Assembly (NCBI RefSeq): GCF_028767025.1
Contig: NZ_JAJQXX010000011.1
Coordinates: forward strand, 36,752-100,751
Source of the DNA: Blautia sp. XA-2221
GTDB lineage: Bacteria > Bacillota > Clostridia > Lachnospirales > Lachnospiraceae
Length of the DNA stretch: 64,000 nucleotides
Reading direction: 5' to 3'
Both the position numbers and the translations under genes were made by a program. Positions 19,033 through 27,433 of the stretch are shown here, one piece after another (position 1 is the first letter of the stretch; the number at the start of each line of letters is the position of its first letter). The notes beneath the pieces are model-generated. The model did not search any database, was not told where the DNA came from, and was given only the letters and a program-made list of their open reading frames with translations.

Positions 19033-19976
19033 AATAACTCCTCCTTGTCATTTCGCAGCTCATCCGCTATCTCACTTAATTTCCTGAGACGGTGGTTCAC
19101 ACCGGACTTGCCAACCTGGGGATTCAGCATCATTCCCAATTCTTTTAATGTAGCTTCCGGATACTGCAGTCTCAGCTCGGCGATTTCAGCGAGACCTTCA
19201 TTGAGGCTGTGAAAACCAACCCTGCGCTCAATAAGCCGGATGTCCTCGATCTGCTTCACTGCTGCACTGACCGTTTTATTAATATTTGCTGTTTCACAGT
19301 TTACTTTTCGATTAACAGAATTCCGCATTTCCTTCAGTATCCGGATATTTTCCAGATTCATCAGAGCAACATTTGCTTCCATAACTGCCAGGATATCCAC
19401 AATCTGTGCGCCTTCTTTCACATAGACCACATATGATTTTTTACGCAGTACAATCTTGGCATCAATCTGAAAGCCACGAATAAGCTCCTGCAGCTGTTCT
19501 GCCTTTTGCTGATCCGAACACACAATCTCAAAATGATATCCTTTTTCAGGATCACTGATGGAGCCGGACGCCAGAAAAGCCCCGCGAATAAACGCCCGCT
19601 TACAACAGTTTTGCTGTGTGATCAGAGTATCTTCCAAACAGAGCGCCTCTCTGTCTTCTCTGCTCACAGAAAGCTTCGTCCCCTGAAGAATATTTTCTAT
19701 CTTATCAGAATCCTTTATTTCCACAAAATAGACATTTCCCTTCTTCATCTGACGGCTTTCGCGGACAATTATTTCAGTATCTATATTAAATGTTTTTTGC
19801 AATAATGTAAAGCCTTTTCTTACGACTGCCGCATTTTCCGTCTGCAGTCTCAGATTTCCATCACATGTAATTCTGCCGCAGGCGCTTAAAAGCGCTGCTG
19901 TCTCTGCAATTCTGCAGTGTCTGGCAGAACTGATCTGCCTGGAAAGTTCTTCTTTCACCATCCCCGAAAAAGACAA
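19029..19976 (-). CDS. whiA: DNA-binding protein WhiA
   Basis: WhiA combines an N-terminal LAGLIDADG-endonuclease-like domain (FIRGAFLASGSISDPEKGYHF) and a C-terminal helix-turn-helix (LKELGMMLNPQVGKSGVNHR). It acts in sporulation of actinobacteria and in division/chromosome control in Bacillus. TTG 19976 (MSFSGMVKEELSRQ) matches the family start and lies nine bases after AGGAG; GTG 19982 is an alternative only three bases from it. Operon order is murB-rapZ-whiA-crh-like. The yvcK gene, usually between rapZ and whiA, is absent. Confidence 0.92.
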   Translation of the reverse strand: MSFSGMVKEELSRQISSARHCRIAETAALLSACGRITCDGNLRLQTENAAVVRKGFTLLQKTFNIDTEIIVRESRQMKKGNVYFVEIKDSDKIENILQGTKLSVSREDREALCLEDTLITQQNCCKRAFIRGAFLASGSISDPEKGYHFEIVCSDQQKAEQLQELIRGFQIDAKIVLRKKSYVVYVKEGAQIVDILAVMEANVALMNLENIRILKEMRNSVNRKVNCETANINKTVSAAVKQIEDIRLIERRVGFHSLNEGLAEIAELRLQYPEATLKELGMMLNPQVGKSGVNHRLRKLSEIADELRNDKEELL

Positions 19977-20011
19977 TTCCACGTTCTCCTGTCTGCTTAT
20001 TTTTCCGTCTG

Positions 20012-20893
20012 TTACTGTTTCTTCAGAAGAGCATCTTTCCCGATATCCCTGTGCTCCAGGCGGATCCCATATTCTCTGGTTTCCTGCAGTCTGTCATAAA
20101 GAACTCTTGCCAGAGTTACAGACCTGTGTTTGCCGCCGGTACAGCCAATACCGATCACCAGACTGGTTTTTCCCTCTTTTGCATAATTGGGAATCAGAAA
20201 TTTCACCATATCTTCCAGTTTATCTGCGAAATCAGCTGCCGCCTGACAATCCATTACATACTGAAAAACATCTTCATCCATCCCTGTATGAGGTCTGAGT
20301 TCATCAATATAATAAGGATTCGGAAGAAATCTCACATCAAAAACAAGATCCGCATCATCCGGTATTCCATATTTAAATCCAAAAGAAAGAACCGAGATCA
20401 CCATATTGCTGAATTTTCCGTTGTCCACAAAAATTCTGTTGATCTCCTTTTTCAGCTCTCTGGTAAGAAGATGTGAGGTGTCTATGATATAGTCAGCTCT
20501 TTCTTTCAGGAATCTTATTTTTTCCCGCTCTCTGCGAATCCCTTCATCCACTCTTCCGTACCTTGCCAGGGGATGACTTCTTCGGGATTCTTTATAACGT
20601 TTTACCAGCATACGGTCATCTGCGTCAAGAAACAGGATCTCAAACTCATAGCCCGCCTCTCCAAGCTTTTCCAGAACCTTTTCCAGCGCTCCCAGGTCCC
20701 GTCCGCTTCTGGCATCAATTCCAATTGCCGCATTCTGCACGTCCTCCCCCTGCATTCCTGCCATCAAAGACACAAATTTGCTTAAAAGAGGGATCGGAAG
20801 ATTATCCACACAAAAATAGCGGGCATCCTCCAGCATTTTCAGAGCGGTACTTTTGCCCGCTCCTGATAATCCGGTTACTATTACAAGACGCAT
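20012..20893 (-). CDS. rapZ: RNase adapter / nucleotide-binding protein RapZ (YvcJ)
   Basis: The 293-residue protein starts MRLVIVTGLSGAGKST with a P-loop at residues 8-16. It keeps the SRRSHPLAR segment and the C-terminal domain motif VIGIGCTGGKHRSVTLA. In E. coli RapZ controls GlmZ and glucosamine-6-phosphate synthesis; Bacillus YvcJ binds and hydrolyses nucleotides and affects competence. It follows murB by three bases with GGGAG upstream. Confidence 0.95.
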   Translation of the reverse strand: MRLVIVTGLSGAGKSTALKMLEDARYFCVDNLPIPLLSKFVSLMAGMQGEDVQNAAIGIDARSGRDLGALEKVLEKLGEAGYEFEILFLDADDRMLVKRYKESRRSHPLARYGRVDEGIRREREKIRFLKERADYIIDTSHLLTRELKKEINRIFVDNGKFSNMVISVLSFGFKYGIPDDADLVFDVRFLPNPYYIDELRPHTGMDEDVFQYVMDCQAAADFADKLEDMVKFLIPNYAKEGKTSLVIGIGCTGGKHRSVTLARVLYDRLQETREYGIRLEHRDIGKDALLKKQ

Positions 20894-20896
20894 TTC

Positions 20897-21817
20897 TTAT
20901 CTCCCGTTAAAATCACCCAGGAACTTCACCTCAGGTTCCAGGGTAACTCCGAATTTTTCTCTTACCACCTGGATCACATGATCCATCAGGGCTCTCACAT
21001 CTTCTGCTGTGGCTCCCCCGGCATTGATCACGAAGCCACAGTGCTTTTCTGAAACCTGCGCCCCGCCGATACGATATCCGCGCAGTCCGCTGTCCATGAT
21101 CAGCTTTCCGGCAAAATATCCCTCAGGTCTTTTAAATGTGCTGCCTGCGCTCGGATAATCCAGAGGCTGTTTTTCTGTACGCCGTTCTGCCAGATCTTTC
21201 ATTGTGGCACGGATTGCTTCCTCATCTCCCTTTTTCAGAGAAATCACTGCTTCAAGCACAAGGTATCCCGCTGTCTTAATGATGCTGGTGCGGTACCCCA
21301 TTTCCAGTTTATCTGCAGGAATCGTAAGGATTTCTCCTTCTCTTGTCATAACGGTAACTTCTTTCAGAACATCTTTCAGTTCTCCGCCATAAGCTCCTGC
21401 GTTCATCACAGCAGCTCCGCCGATCGTTCCCGGAATACCTCCTGCAAATTCAAAGCCTGTAAGAGAAGCGTTTCTTGCCGCAACTGCAACAGAAGAGAGC
21501 AGCGCTCCTGCGCAGGCATGGATTTCTTCACCGTCCAGACGGATTTCTTCCATATTTCGGTCCATCTGAATGATCACACCTCTGTATCCGCTGTCACTGA
21601 CCAGAAGATTGCTGCCGTTTCCCAGAACAAAAAACGGAAGCTTTTCTTCTTTGCACAGTCTCAGCACGCCTCTGATCTGCTCATAATTTTCCGGCATGGC
21701 AAACACATCCGCCGGTCCGCCGATCCTGAAAGTGGTATGCTGACTCATAGGCTCGTCAAAAAGCACTCTGTCGGTTCCGAGAATTTCGATAAATTTCTGT
21801 CTCATTTCTTCTTTCAC
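20897..21817 (-). CDS. murB: UDP-N-acetylenolpyruvoylglucosamine reductase
   Basis: This FAD enzyme makes UDP-MurNAc for peptidoglycan with NADPH. The 306-residue product has the FAD-binding motifs GNGSNLLVSD and GIPGTIGGAAVMNAGAYGGE. It also has the C-terminal catalytic region YPSAGSTFKRP (Ser) and AQVSEKHCGFVINAGGAT (Glu). It is followed closely by rapZ, a usual Firmicutes pairing. Confidence 0.96.
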   Translation of the reverse strand: MKEEMRQKFIEILGTDRVLFDEPMSQHTTFRIGGPADVFAMPENYEQIRGVLRLCKEEKLPFFVLGNGSNLLVSDSGYRGVIIQMDRNMEEIRLDGEEIHACAGALLSSVAVAARNASLTGFEFAGGIPGTIGGAAVMNAGAYGGELKDVLKEVTVMTREGEILTIPADKLEMGYRTSIIKTAGYLVLEAVISLKKGDEEAIRATMKDLAERRTEKQPLDYPSAGSTFKRPEGYFAGKLIMDSGLRGYRIGGAQVSEKHCGFVINAGGATAEDVRALMDHVIQVVREKFGVTLEPEVKFLGDFNGR

Positions 21818-21837
21818 AGGTTCTTTCCTCTATCTTT

Positions 21838-22566
21838 CTATTTTTTATTTAATCCTTTTCCATTTACTGTCAGGATATCTCTGACAACCTCTCCGGCGAT
21901 CAACATGCCCGCCACACTTGGCACAAAAGAAATACTTCCGCCGACTATCTCCCCGTTTCTGGCCTCTGTCACTTTTTTCGGACAGCGTTCCCGGGAATAC
22001 AGAACCTTTACTTTACGGATTCCTTTTTTGCGAAGCTCCGTACGCATTTTTTTTGCCGCCGGACATATGTTTCCTGTCCTGGAAATATCCGTGATCTCAA
22101 ATCTGGAAGGATTCAGTTTTCCCTCTGTTGCCAGACAGGATATTACCGGCGTACGGCATAGTTTTGCCTGCTCGATCAAAAGAAGCTTGGATTCCATACA
22201 GTCAATGGCATCCACAATATAATCATAGCCTCTCAGATCAAACATGCCCAATGTATCCTGATTGTAAAAGGTTTCGTACGTATGGACCAGAATATTCTCG
22301 TCAATATCCCGGATCCGTTCCTTGGCAACCTGTACTTTTTTTCTGCCAATGGTAGAATGCAGAGCAAAAAGCTGCCGGTTAATATTTGTTGCAGATACTA
22401 CATCGTGATCCACCAGCGTAAGGCTTCCCACGCCGCAGCGGGCAAGAGCCTCCACGGCATAAGACCCCACGCCGCCCAGACCAAACACTGCAATCTGCGC
22501 TCTTCCCAGACGATCCACGCCTGTCTGTCCCAGTAATAATTCCATTCGGGAATATACGTCGTACAT
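21838..22566 (-). CDS. tcdA: tRNA threonylcarbamoyladenosine dehydratase (ThiF/E1-like)
   Basis: ATG 22566 (MYDVYSRMELLLG) has AGGAGG seven bases upstream; 242 residues result. The adenylate-binding loop FGLGGVGSYAVEALAR, the Asp of LVDHDVV, and NINRQLFA mark the E1-like superfamily. A CP-less TcdA-type C-terminus follows. TcdA cyclises t6A at position 37 of ANN-decoding tRNAs. It heads the operon that continues with murB and is divergent from spoVAB. Confidence 0.9.
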   Translation of the reverse strand: MYDVYSRMELLLGQTGVDRLGRAQIAVFGLGGVGSYAVEALARCGVGSLTLVDHDVVSATNINRQLFALHSTIGRKKVQVAKERIRDIDENILVHTYETFYNQDTLGMFDLRGYDYIVDAIDCMESKLLLIEQAKLCRTPVISCLATEGKLNPSRFEITDISRTGNICPAAKKMRTELRKKGIRKVKVLYSRERCPKKVTEARNGEIVGGSISFVPSVAGMLIAGEVVRDILTVNGKGLNKK

Positions 22567-22655
22567 ACGTAAACCTCCTGCGTTATTGTTTATCTTTTTA
22601 ATTATACTATCCACTGTAGAAAAAGTACAGGTTTTCATAGTTTTTTAAGAATTAA

Positions 22656-22685
22656 TGTATAATTTTCATGTTTTTTTACATAATA
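22656..22685 (+). promoter_or_regulatory. Forespore sigma-F/sigma-G-type promoter of the spoVA operon
   Basis: TGTATA (22656-22661), a 17-base spacer and CATAATA (22679-22685) closely fit the sigma-G consensus. spoVA is a sigma-G operon in Bacillus, which supports the call. Confidence 0.75.
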
Positions 22686-22716
22686 CACACTAAATTCCGC
22701 GAAAGGAGAACTTTTC

Positions 22717-23133
22717 ATGTGGCAGCAGATATTTCTGGGTATCCTCGGACTTTGCTCCGGGATCATTATCGCCAGCGGTGTGGCAGGGCTTCTGATCGGT
22801 CTCTCTATTGTCCCCCGCTACGCTGGCATTACACATACCGCCGATCATATTTCTCTTTATGAAGATATGTGTTTTCTGGGAATCTTTCTTGGAAATCTTG
22901 TGTGTCTGTTCCGGCTCCCGCTGCCTCTGGGAACTCCTTTTTTAATTTTATTGGGTGTATTTTCCGGTATTTTCCTTGGAGGCTGGATTCTGGCTCTTGC
23001 GGAAGTCGCTGATATGTTTCCTGTTTTTACAAGAAGGATACGGCTGACACAGGGACTTCCCCTGATTATCCTGTTTATCGCCCTGGGAAAACTGACCGGT
23101 ACACTTTTTTATTATTATTTTGGCTGGCAGTAA
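22717..23133 (+). CDS. spoVAB: Stage V sporulation protein AB
   Basis: A 138-residue hydrophobic protein with about four membrane helices and the start MWQQIFLGILGLCSGIIIA. It carries the SpoVAB loops PRYAGITHTADHISLYED and GVFSGIFLGGWILALAEV. It belongs to the inner-membrane SpoVA complex that moves Ca-dipicolinate into the forespore and out at germination. AAAGGAG lies before the ATG. It is the first gene after the sigma-G-type promoter. Confidence 0.9.
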   Translation: MWQQIFLGILGLCSGIIIASGVAGLLIGLSIVPRYAGITHTADHISLYEDMCFLGIFLGNLVCLFRLPLPLGTPFLILLGVFSGIFLGGWILALAEVADMFPVFTRRIRLTQGLPLIILFIALGKLTGTLFYYYFGWQ

Positions 23134-23188
23134 GTCCCATTATATTCATAAACATCTGAAAAGTCAAAAATTTGAAAGGAAAATATTT

Positions 23189-23659
23189 ATGGTAAATTCT
23201 GAACAGTTAAAAAAACAAAAACAGTACGAAAAATATGTAAAACAGGTAACTCCCGTCCACAGCCTTCCACTGAATATGATAAAAGCATTTTTTACAGGAG
23301 GACTGATCTGTGTGTTCGGGCAGTTTCTTCTGAATACAGCGCAAAGTTTTGGGGCAGATAAAGAAGAAGCCGGAAGCTGGTGCTCTCTGATCCTGATTCT
23401 GATCAGTGTGATCCTTACCGGTCTGAATTTGTATTCCAAAATCGGAAAATTCGGCGGAGCCGGAGGTCTTGTACCCATTACAGGATTTGCCAATTCTGTT
23501 GCCGCCTCTGCCATCGAGTTCCAGACAGAAGGACAGATTTTTGGCATCGGCTGCAAGATCTTTACTATTGCAGGACCTGTGATCCTTTACGGAATCCTCA
23601 GTTCCTGGCTGGTTGGATGTGTTTATTATATCCTTAAACTTATGGAGGTGATCATATGA
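23189..23659 (+). CDS. spoVAC: Stage V sporulation protein AC
   Basis: ATG 23189 (MVNSEQLKKQKQYEKYVK) is preceded by AAAGGA; earlier in-frame ATGs lie inside the spoVAB end. This gives 156 residues. The conserved KIGKFGGAGGLVPITGFANS and AIEFQTEGQIFG segments identify SpoVAC, a mechanosensitive-type channel for dipicolinate release. Its stop overlaps the spoVAD start (ATGA). Confidence 0.95.
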   Translation: MVNSEQLKKQKQYEKYVKQVTPVHSLPLNMIKAFFTGGLICVFGQFLLNTAQSFGADKEEAGSWCSLILILISVILTGLNLYSKIGKFGGAGGLVPITGFANSVAASAIEFQTEGQIFGIGCKIFTIAGPVILYGILSSWLVGCVYYILKLMEVII

Positions 23660-24726
23660 CTGCCGGAAAACTGACAGGAACCGCCAGCATTTCTTTTGAA
23701 CAGCCTGTATATATTGAAAGCGCAGCTGCTATTGCCGGAAAAAAGGAAGGAGACGGCCCTCTTGGAAATCTTTTTGACATGGTTTCTCAGGACCCTCTCT
23801 TCGGAACAAAAACCTGGGAGGCAGCAGAAAGCACTCTACAGAAGGAAACCGCAGGGCTTGCCATTGGAAAAGCAGGGCTGACTCCCTGCGATATCCGTAT
23901 GGCCTTTGCCGGCGATCTGCTCGCTCAAACCATTGCCTCTTCTTTCGGAATTGCAGAAATGGGTATCCCTTTTTACGGACTGTACGGCGCCTGCTCCACC
24001 ATGGGAGAAGCGCTGTCACTGGGAGCAATGACAGTTTCAGCCGGTTATGGAGAGCATATCCTCTGCGCTGCCTCCAGCCATTTTGCCACAGCAGAAAAAG
24101 AGTTTCGCTTTCCGCTGGGCTATGGAAGTCAGCGTCCCCTTTCCGCTACCTGGACTGTAACCGGAAGCGGCGCCTGCGTCATCGGCTCCAAGCCTCCTGT
24201 TTCTGAAGAACGTTCAGAATATTCGCCTCTTTGCAGCAGCTCCGGATGTGCAGTCATCACAGGAATTACCACAGGAAAAGTAATCGACTATGGTTTCCAT
24301 GATTCTCTTAATATGGGCGGCTGTATGGCTCCTGCCGCCTGCGATACCATCTGGCAAAACCTTTATGATTTCGGCCGGACACCGCAGGATTATGACGCTG
24401 TTTTTACCGGAGATCTTGGGATGGTAGGCCAGCGCATCCTTCAGGATCTGCTTTCCGAAAAACACATTGATATCAGCAGAGTCCATCAGGACTGCGGACT
24501 CCTGATCTATGACAACACTTCTCAGGATACCCATTCCGGCGGAAGCGGCTGCGGCTGCGCTGCTTCTGTACTTGCAGCTTACATTCTCCCGGAAGTTGTA
24601 CGGGGTACATGGAAAAGGATCCTGTTTGTACCAACAGGCGCCATGCTCTCCAAAGTCAGCTACAATGAAGGCGAAGCTGTTCCCGGCATTGCCCACGCTG
24701 TTGTCATTGAACACAAAGATCTTTAA
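23656..24726 (+). CDS. spoVAD: Stage V sporulation protein AD
   Basis: A thiolase-fold soluble protein of 356 residues that binds dipicolinate on the cytosolic face of the SpoVA complex. Seen: YGACSTMGEALSLGAM, CAASSHFATAEKEFRFPL and DCGLLIYD, all SpoVAD-specific. GGAGG precedes ATG 23656. Coupled to spoVAC by ATGA and 15 bases before spoVAE. Confidence 0.96.
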   Translation: MTAGKLTGTASISFEQPVYIESAAAIAGKKEGDGPLGNLFDMVSQDPLFGTKTWEAAESTLQKETAGLAIGKAGLTPCDIRMAFAGDLLAQTIASSFGIAEMGIPFYGLYGACSTMGEALSLGAMTVSAGYGEHILCAASSHFATAEKEFRFPLGYGSQRPLSATWTVTGSGACVIGSKPPVSEERSEYSPLCSSSGCAVITGITTGKVIDYGFHDSLNMGGCMAPAACDTIWQNLYDFGRTPQDYDAVFTGDLGMVGQRILQDLLSEKHIDISRVHQDCGLLIYDNTSQDTHSGGSGCGCAASVLAAYILPEVVRGTWKRILFVPTGAMLSKVSYNEGEAVPGIAHAVVIEHKDL

Positions 24727-24741
24727 CAGGAGGAATATCTC

Positions 24742-25098
24742 ATGGATTATTTTAACGCTTTCTGGGTAGGCGGTCTTATCTGCGCTCTTGTCCAGATCCT
24801 TCTTGACAAAACCAGGCTTCTTCCCGGAAGAGTCATGGTCATTCTTGTATGCTCCGGCGTTATCCTCAGCGCCATCGGCCTGTATCAGCCTCTTACAGAT
24901 TATGCCGGGGCAGGCGCTACTGTACCTCTGACCGGTTTTGGACAGATATTATGGAAAGGCATGAAAAAAGCCATTGACCGGGACGGGCTTCTCGGACTTT
25001 TTACCGGAGGCTTTACTGCCTGCTCTGCAGGCGTTTCCGCTGCTCTGATCTTCTCCTGGATCGGAAGCCTTATTTTCCGCCCCAAAATGAAAGACTGA
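24742..25098 (+). CDS. spoVAE: Stage V sporulation protein AE (SpoVAEb type)
   Basis: A 118-residue, mostly membrane-embedded subunit of the SpoVA channel. It shares with SpoVAC the motif YAGAGATVPLTGFGQ and the FTGGFTACSAGVSAAL helix. AGGAGG precedes ATG 24742. Only the EB-type protein is present; no spoVAEA or spoVAF is in the operon. Confidence 0.93.
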   Translation: MDYFNAFWVGGLICALVQILLDKTRLLPGRVMVILVCSGVILSAIGLYQPLTDYAGAGATVPLTGFGQILWKGMKKAIDRDGLLGLFTGGFTACSAGVSAALIFSWIGSLIFRPKMKD

Positions 25099-25120
25099 TC
25101 TTTCGGAAAGGACTTCATCT

Positions 25121-25753
25121 ATGAACGACACCTTATATCTTCAGCTTGATCAGAATATCGAAGTTCATCATCCTCATGTGTACCTTCAGGATATTGCCCG
25201 TCTGTCCTGTACAAACACAAAGCTTCTTAACCGCCTGAGAGTTCTGCCTGTCACCAACCTGGATCCTGCAAAGCCCGGCCGGTATGTGATGTCTGCCATG
25301 GATCTGGTAGATCTGATCCAGAAAAAAGAACCGGAACTTACCATTACCCATATAGGTGAACCGGATTTTATCCTCACCTACAAAAAAACAGGTTCTGTCC
25401 ATCAGATCTTTCATATCGTCAAAATTGCTTTCGTCTGCCTGGCTTCCTTTTTTGGCGCAGCCTTCTCGATCATGACTTTTAACACAGATGCGGACGTAGG
25501 AAAACTTTTTAGACAGATTTATGAACAGGTAACAGGCAGCACTTCCAACGGCTTTACGATTCTTGAAATCACCTATTCTGTGGGACTTGGTCTGGGCGTT
25601 ATATTTTTCTTTAACCATTTCAGCAAAGTAAAGATCACTTCCGATCCTTCTCCCATGCAGGTACAGATGCGGATCTACGAGGATCAGGTAAACTCCACTA
25701 TCATTGAAGATATCAACCGGAAGCAGGCAGCGGAGCATCAGGATCCGTTATAA
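25121..25753 (+). CDS. spoVAA: Stage V sporulation protein AA
   Basis: A 210-residue protein with a soluble N-terminal half (LQLDQNIEVHHPHVYLQDIA) and two helices near residues 100-120 and 145-165, matching SpoVAA. In Bacillus spoVAA is first in the operon; here it is last. Its final 16 bases overlap the 3' end of sigF, which is read from the opposite strand. Confidence 0.88.
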   Translation: MNDTLYLQLDQNIEVHHPHVYLQDIARLSCTNTKLLNRLRVLPVTNLDPAKPGRYVMSAMDLVDLIQKKEPELTITHIGEPDFILTYKKTGSVHQIFHIVKIAFVCLASFFGAAFSIMTFNTDADVGKLFRQIYEQVTGSTSNGFTILEITYSVGLGLGVIFFFNHFSKVKITSDPSPMQVQMRIYEDQVNSTIIEDINRKQAAEHQDPL

Positions 25754-26460
25754 AACTCCCTCAGCTGCTTTATGATCCGTTTTTCCATTCTGGATACCTG
25801 AACCTGGGATATGCCCAGTATGCCTGCGATTTCTGTCTGGGTCATATCCTGAAAATACCGCATACAGATCAGTCTTCTTTCATCCTTTTCCAGTTTTCCA
25901 AGAACCTCCTCCAGAAGAATCCTGTTCAAAAGATTTTCCTGCCGATTCTCTTTTTCCTCCAGTCTGTCTGCCAGAGTGATCTCTTTTCCCTCTCCCTGGT
26001 ACACTGTCTTATAAATGGATTCCACCGGAGCACCTGCTTCCATTGTCATGGCAAGCTCTTCCGGAGCCATGTTTACCGCACGGGCCAGTTCCTCCATGTC
26101 AGGCTCCCTTCCCAGAGTCCGCTCCAGTTCTGCCCTGGTCTGAAAAACTTTGCTGCAGTTTTCCTTTATGGATCTGCTGACTTTTAACATTCCGTCATCT
26201 CTTAAAAATCTCCGGATTTCTCCTGCGATCATGGGTACTGCATAAGTAGAAAATTTCACATCAAATCCTGTGTCAAACTTATCCACTGCCTTTAAAAGTC
26301 CGATGCTTCCGATCTGAAAAAGATCCTCCATCTCCACGCCCCGTCCCAGAAATCTTTTTGCCACACTGTAGATAAGTCCTGTATTCTCCTCAAAAATTGT
26401 ATCTCTCGCCTCTTTATCCCCCTGGTGCGCAAGCCCGATCAGGGCAAGAGTATGCTCCAT
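25738..26460 (-). CDS. sigF: RNA polymerase sigma-F factor
   Basis: The 240-residue product is a sporulation sigma factor. Region 2 is seen as GLIYSVAKRFLGRGVEMEDL with FQIGSIGLLKAVDKFD, and region 4 as RYFQDMTQTEIAGILGISQV. It directs the first forespore programme and is held by SpoIIAB. It lies 9 bases after spoIIAB. In Bacillus this operon runs on in the same direction into spoVA; here spoVA converges on it. Confidence 0.95.
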   Translation of the reverse strand: MEHTLALIGLAHQGDKEARDTIFEENTGLIYSVAKRFLGRGVEMEDLFQIGSIGLLKAVDKFDTGFDVKFSTYAVPMIAGEIRRFLRDDGMLKVSRSIKENCSKVFQTRAELERTLGREPDMEELARAVNMAPEELAMTMEAGAPVESIYKTVYQGEGKEITLADRLEEKENRQENLLNRILLEEVLGKLEKDERRLICMRYFQDMTQTEIAGILGISQVQVSRMEKRIIKQLREFYNGS

Positions 26461-26469
26461 TCCCCCTCC

Positions 26470-26901
26470 TTATCTTCGGATTGTCTTTTTCATGTGGACA
26501 GACGTTCCTACGCCCACTTCAGAATCAACAGTCACCTCATCCATAAAAGCCTCCATAAACGTAAATCCCATTCCGGAACGCTCCTTTTCCGGTTTTGTTG
26601 TATACAACGGCTCCATGGCTTTTTTTACATCAGGGATTCCTGTTCCCTGATCTGTAATGTCCACAAAAATCTCTCTTCCTTTCAGCTTCAGATCCATGCG
26701 TATCTTATGTACCTCGCCCTCATACCCATGAATAATACAGTTTGTCACAGCTTCCGATACTGCTGTTTTAAGATCCGCAACCTCCTCCAGCGTGGGATTC
26801 AGCTGCGTACAGAAAGAAGCTGCTGCAATACGCGCCATCCCTTCATTTACCGGACGGCTGTCAAAAACAATTGTCATTTCATTGGTGTTTTCCATGGTCA
26901 C
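26470..26901 (-). CDS. spoIIAB: Anti-sigma-F factor / serine kinase SpoIIAB
   Basis: A 143-residue GHKL-fold kinase with an N-box (LKTAVSEAVTNCIIHGYEG) and G-boxes (DQGTGIPD, ERSGMGFTFM). It binds sigma-F and phosphorylates SpoIIAA. Its start overlaps the spoIIAA stop by four bases (ATGA). Confidence 0.97.
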   Translation of the reverse strand: MTMENTNEMTIVFDSRPVNEGMARIAAASFCTQLNPTLEEVADLKTAVSEAVTNCIIHGYEGEVHKIRMDLKLKGREIFVDITDQGTGIPDVKKAMEPLYTTKPEKERSGMGFTFMEAFMDEVTVDSEVGVGTSVHMKKTIRR

Positions 26902-27224
26902 TTCTCCTCTCCCTCAGTTTTCTGAATTTCTATATATTTGTGAACCCCTGACAAATGCAGAAGCTTGTCAATATGGGGATTCACCTTTACTGCGCAGATG
27001 CATCCCTGTCTCATTCCCAGAGCCCGGTAACGCCCCATTAGAAGTCCGATTCCGGAGCTGTCCATAAATCCTGTATTCTGAAAATCAAACAGCATGGTCC
27101 TAATATACACATGGCTCATAATCCGGTCTGATTCTCTGCGTATCTCATCTGACACCGGATGATCCACATCTCCCGGAAGATGCACAGTCAGGTTTGCTCC
27201 CTCCAGCTCAAACATTTCATTCAT
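26898..27224 (-). CDS. spoIIAA: Anti-sigma-F factor antagonist SpoIIAA
   Basis: A 108-residue STAS-domain protein. The phosphorylated Ser lies in FMDSSGIGLLMGR (residues 53-65). Unphosphorylated SpoIIAA frees sigma-F from SpoIIAB. GGGGG nine bases before ATG 27224 serves as ribosome binding site. A sigma-H promoter is expected upstream, but no confident match was found in 27225-27370. Confidence 0.96.
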   Translation of the reverse strand: MNEMFELEGANLTVHLPGDVDHPVSDEIRRESDRIMSHVYIRTMLFDFQNTGFMDSSGIGLLMGRYRALGMRQGCICAVKVNPHIDKLLHLSGVHKYIEIQKTEGEEK

Positions 27225-27374
27225 GATTATTTTCCCCCTTATTCTTCATTTTATTCCTTTTTTCCCCATTTTTTATCTGATGTTGATTCTATATTTCCCC
27301 GCTTTTCTGTTGTTTTTCAGAAGTCCGGCTACGATTTCGGCAAGTGTAGTCCGGCTTTGCTGGGCACACGCATG

Positions 27375-27402
27375 AAAAAAGGGATGTGCTTCTGCACATC
27401 CC
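27375..27402 (-). terminator. Rho-independent terminator after the TPR gene
   Basis: GGGATGTGC-AGAA-GCACATCCC followed by six Ts on the minus strand, about 30 bases after the 27434 stop. Confidence 0.93.
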
Positions 27403-27433
27403 CTGCTCCGAGGTTTCTCTCATGTTATCTGCC

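Noticed and set aside
27225..27370. Sigma-H promoter before spoIIAA
   Set aside because: An ATAGAAT-like -10 occurs, but no -35 at the proper spacing; not strong enough to annotate.
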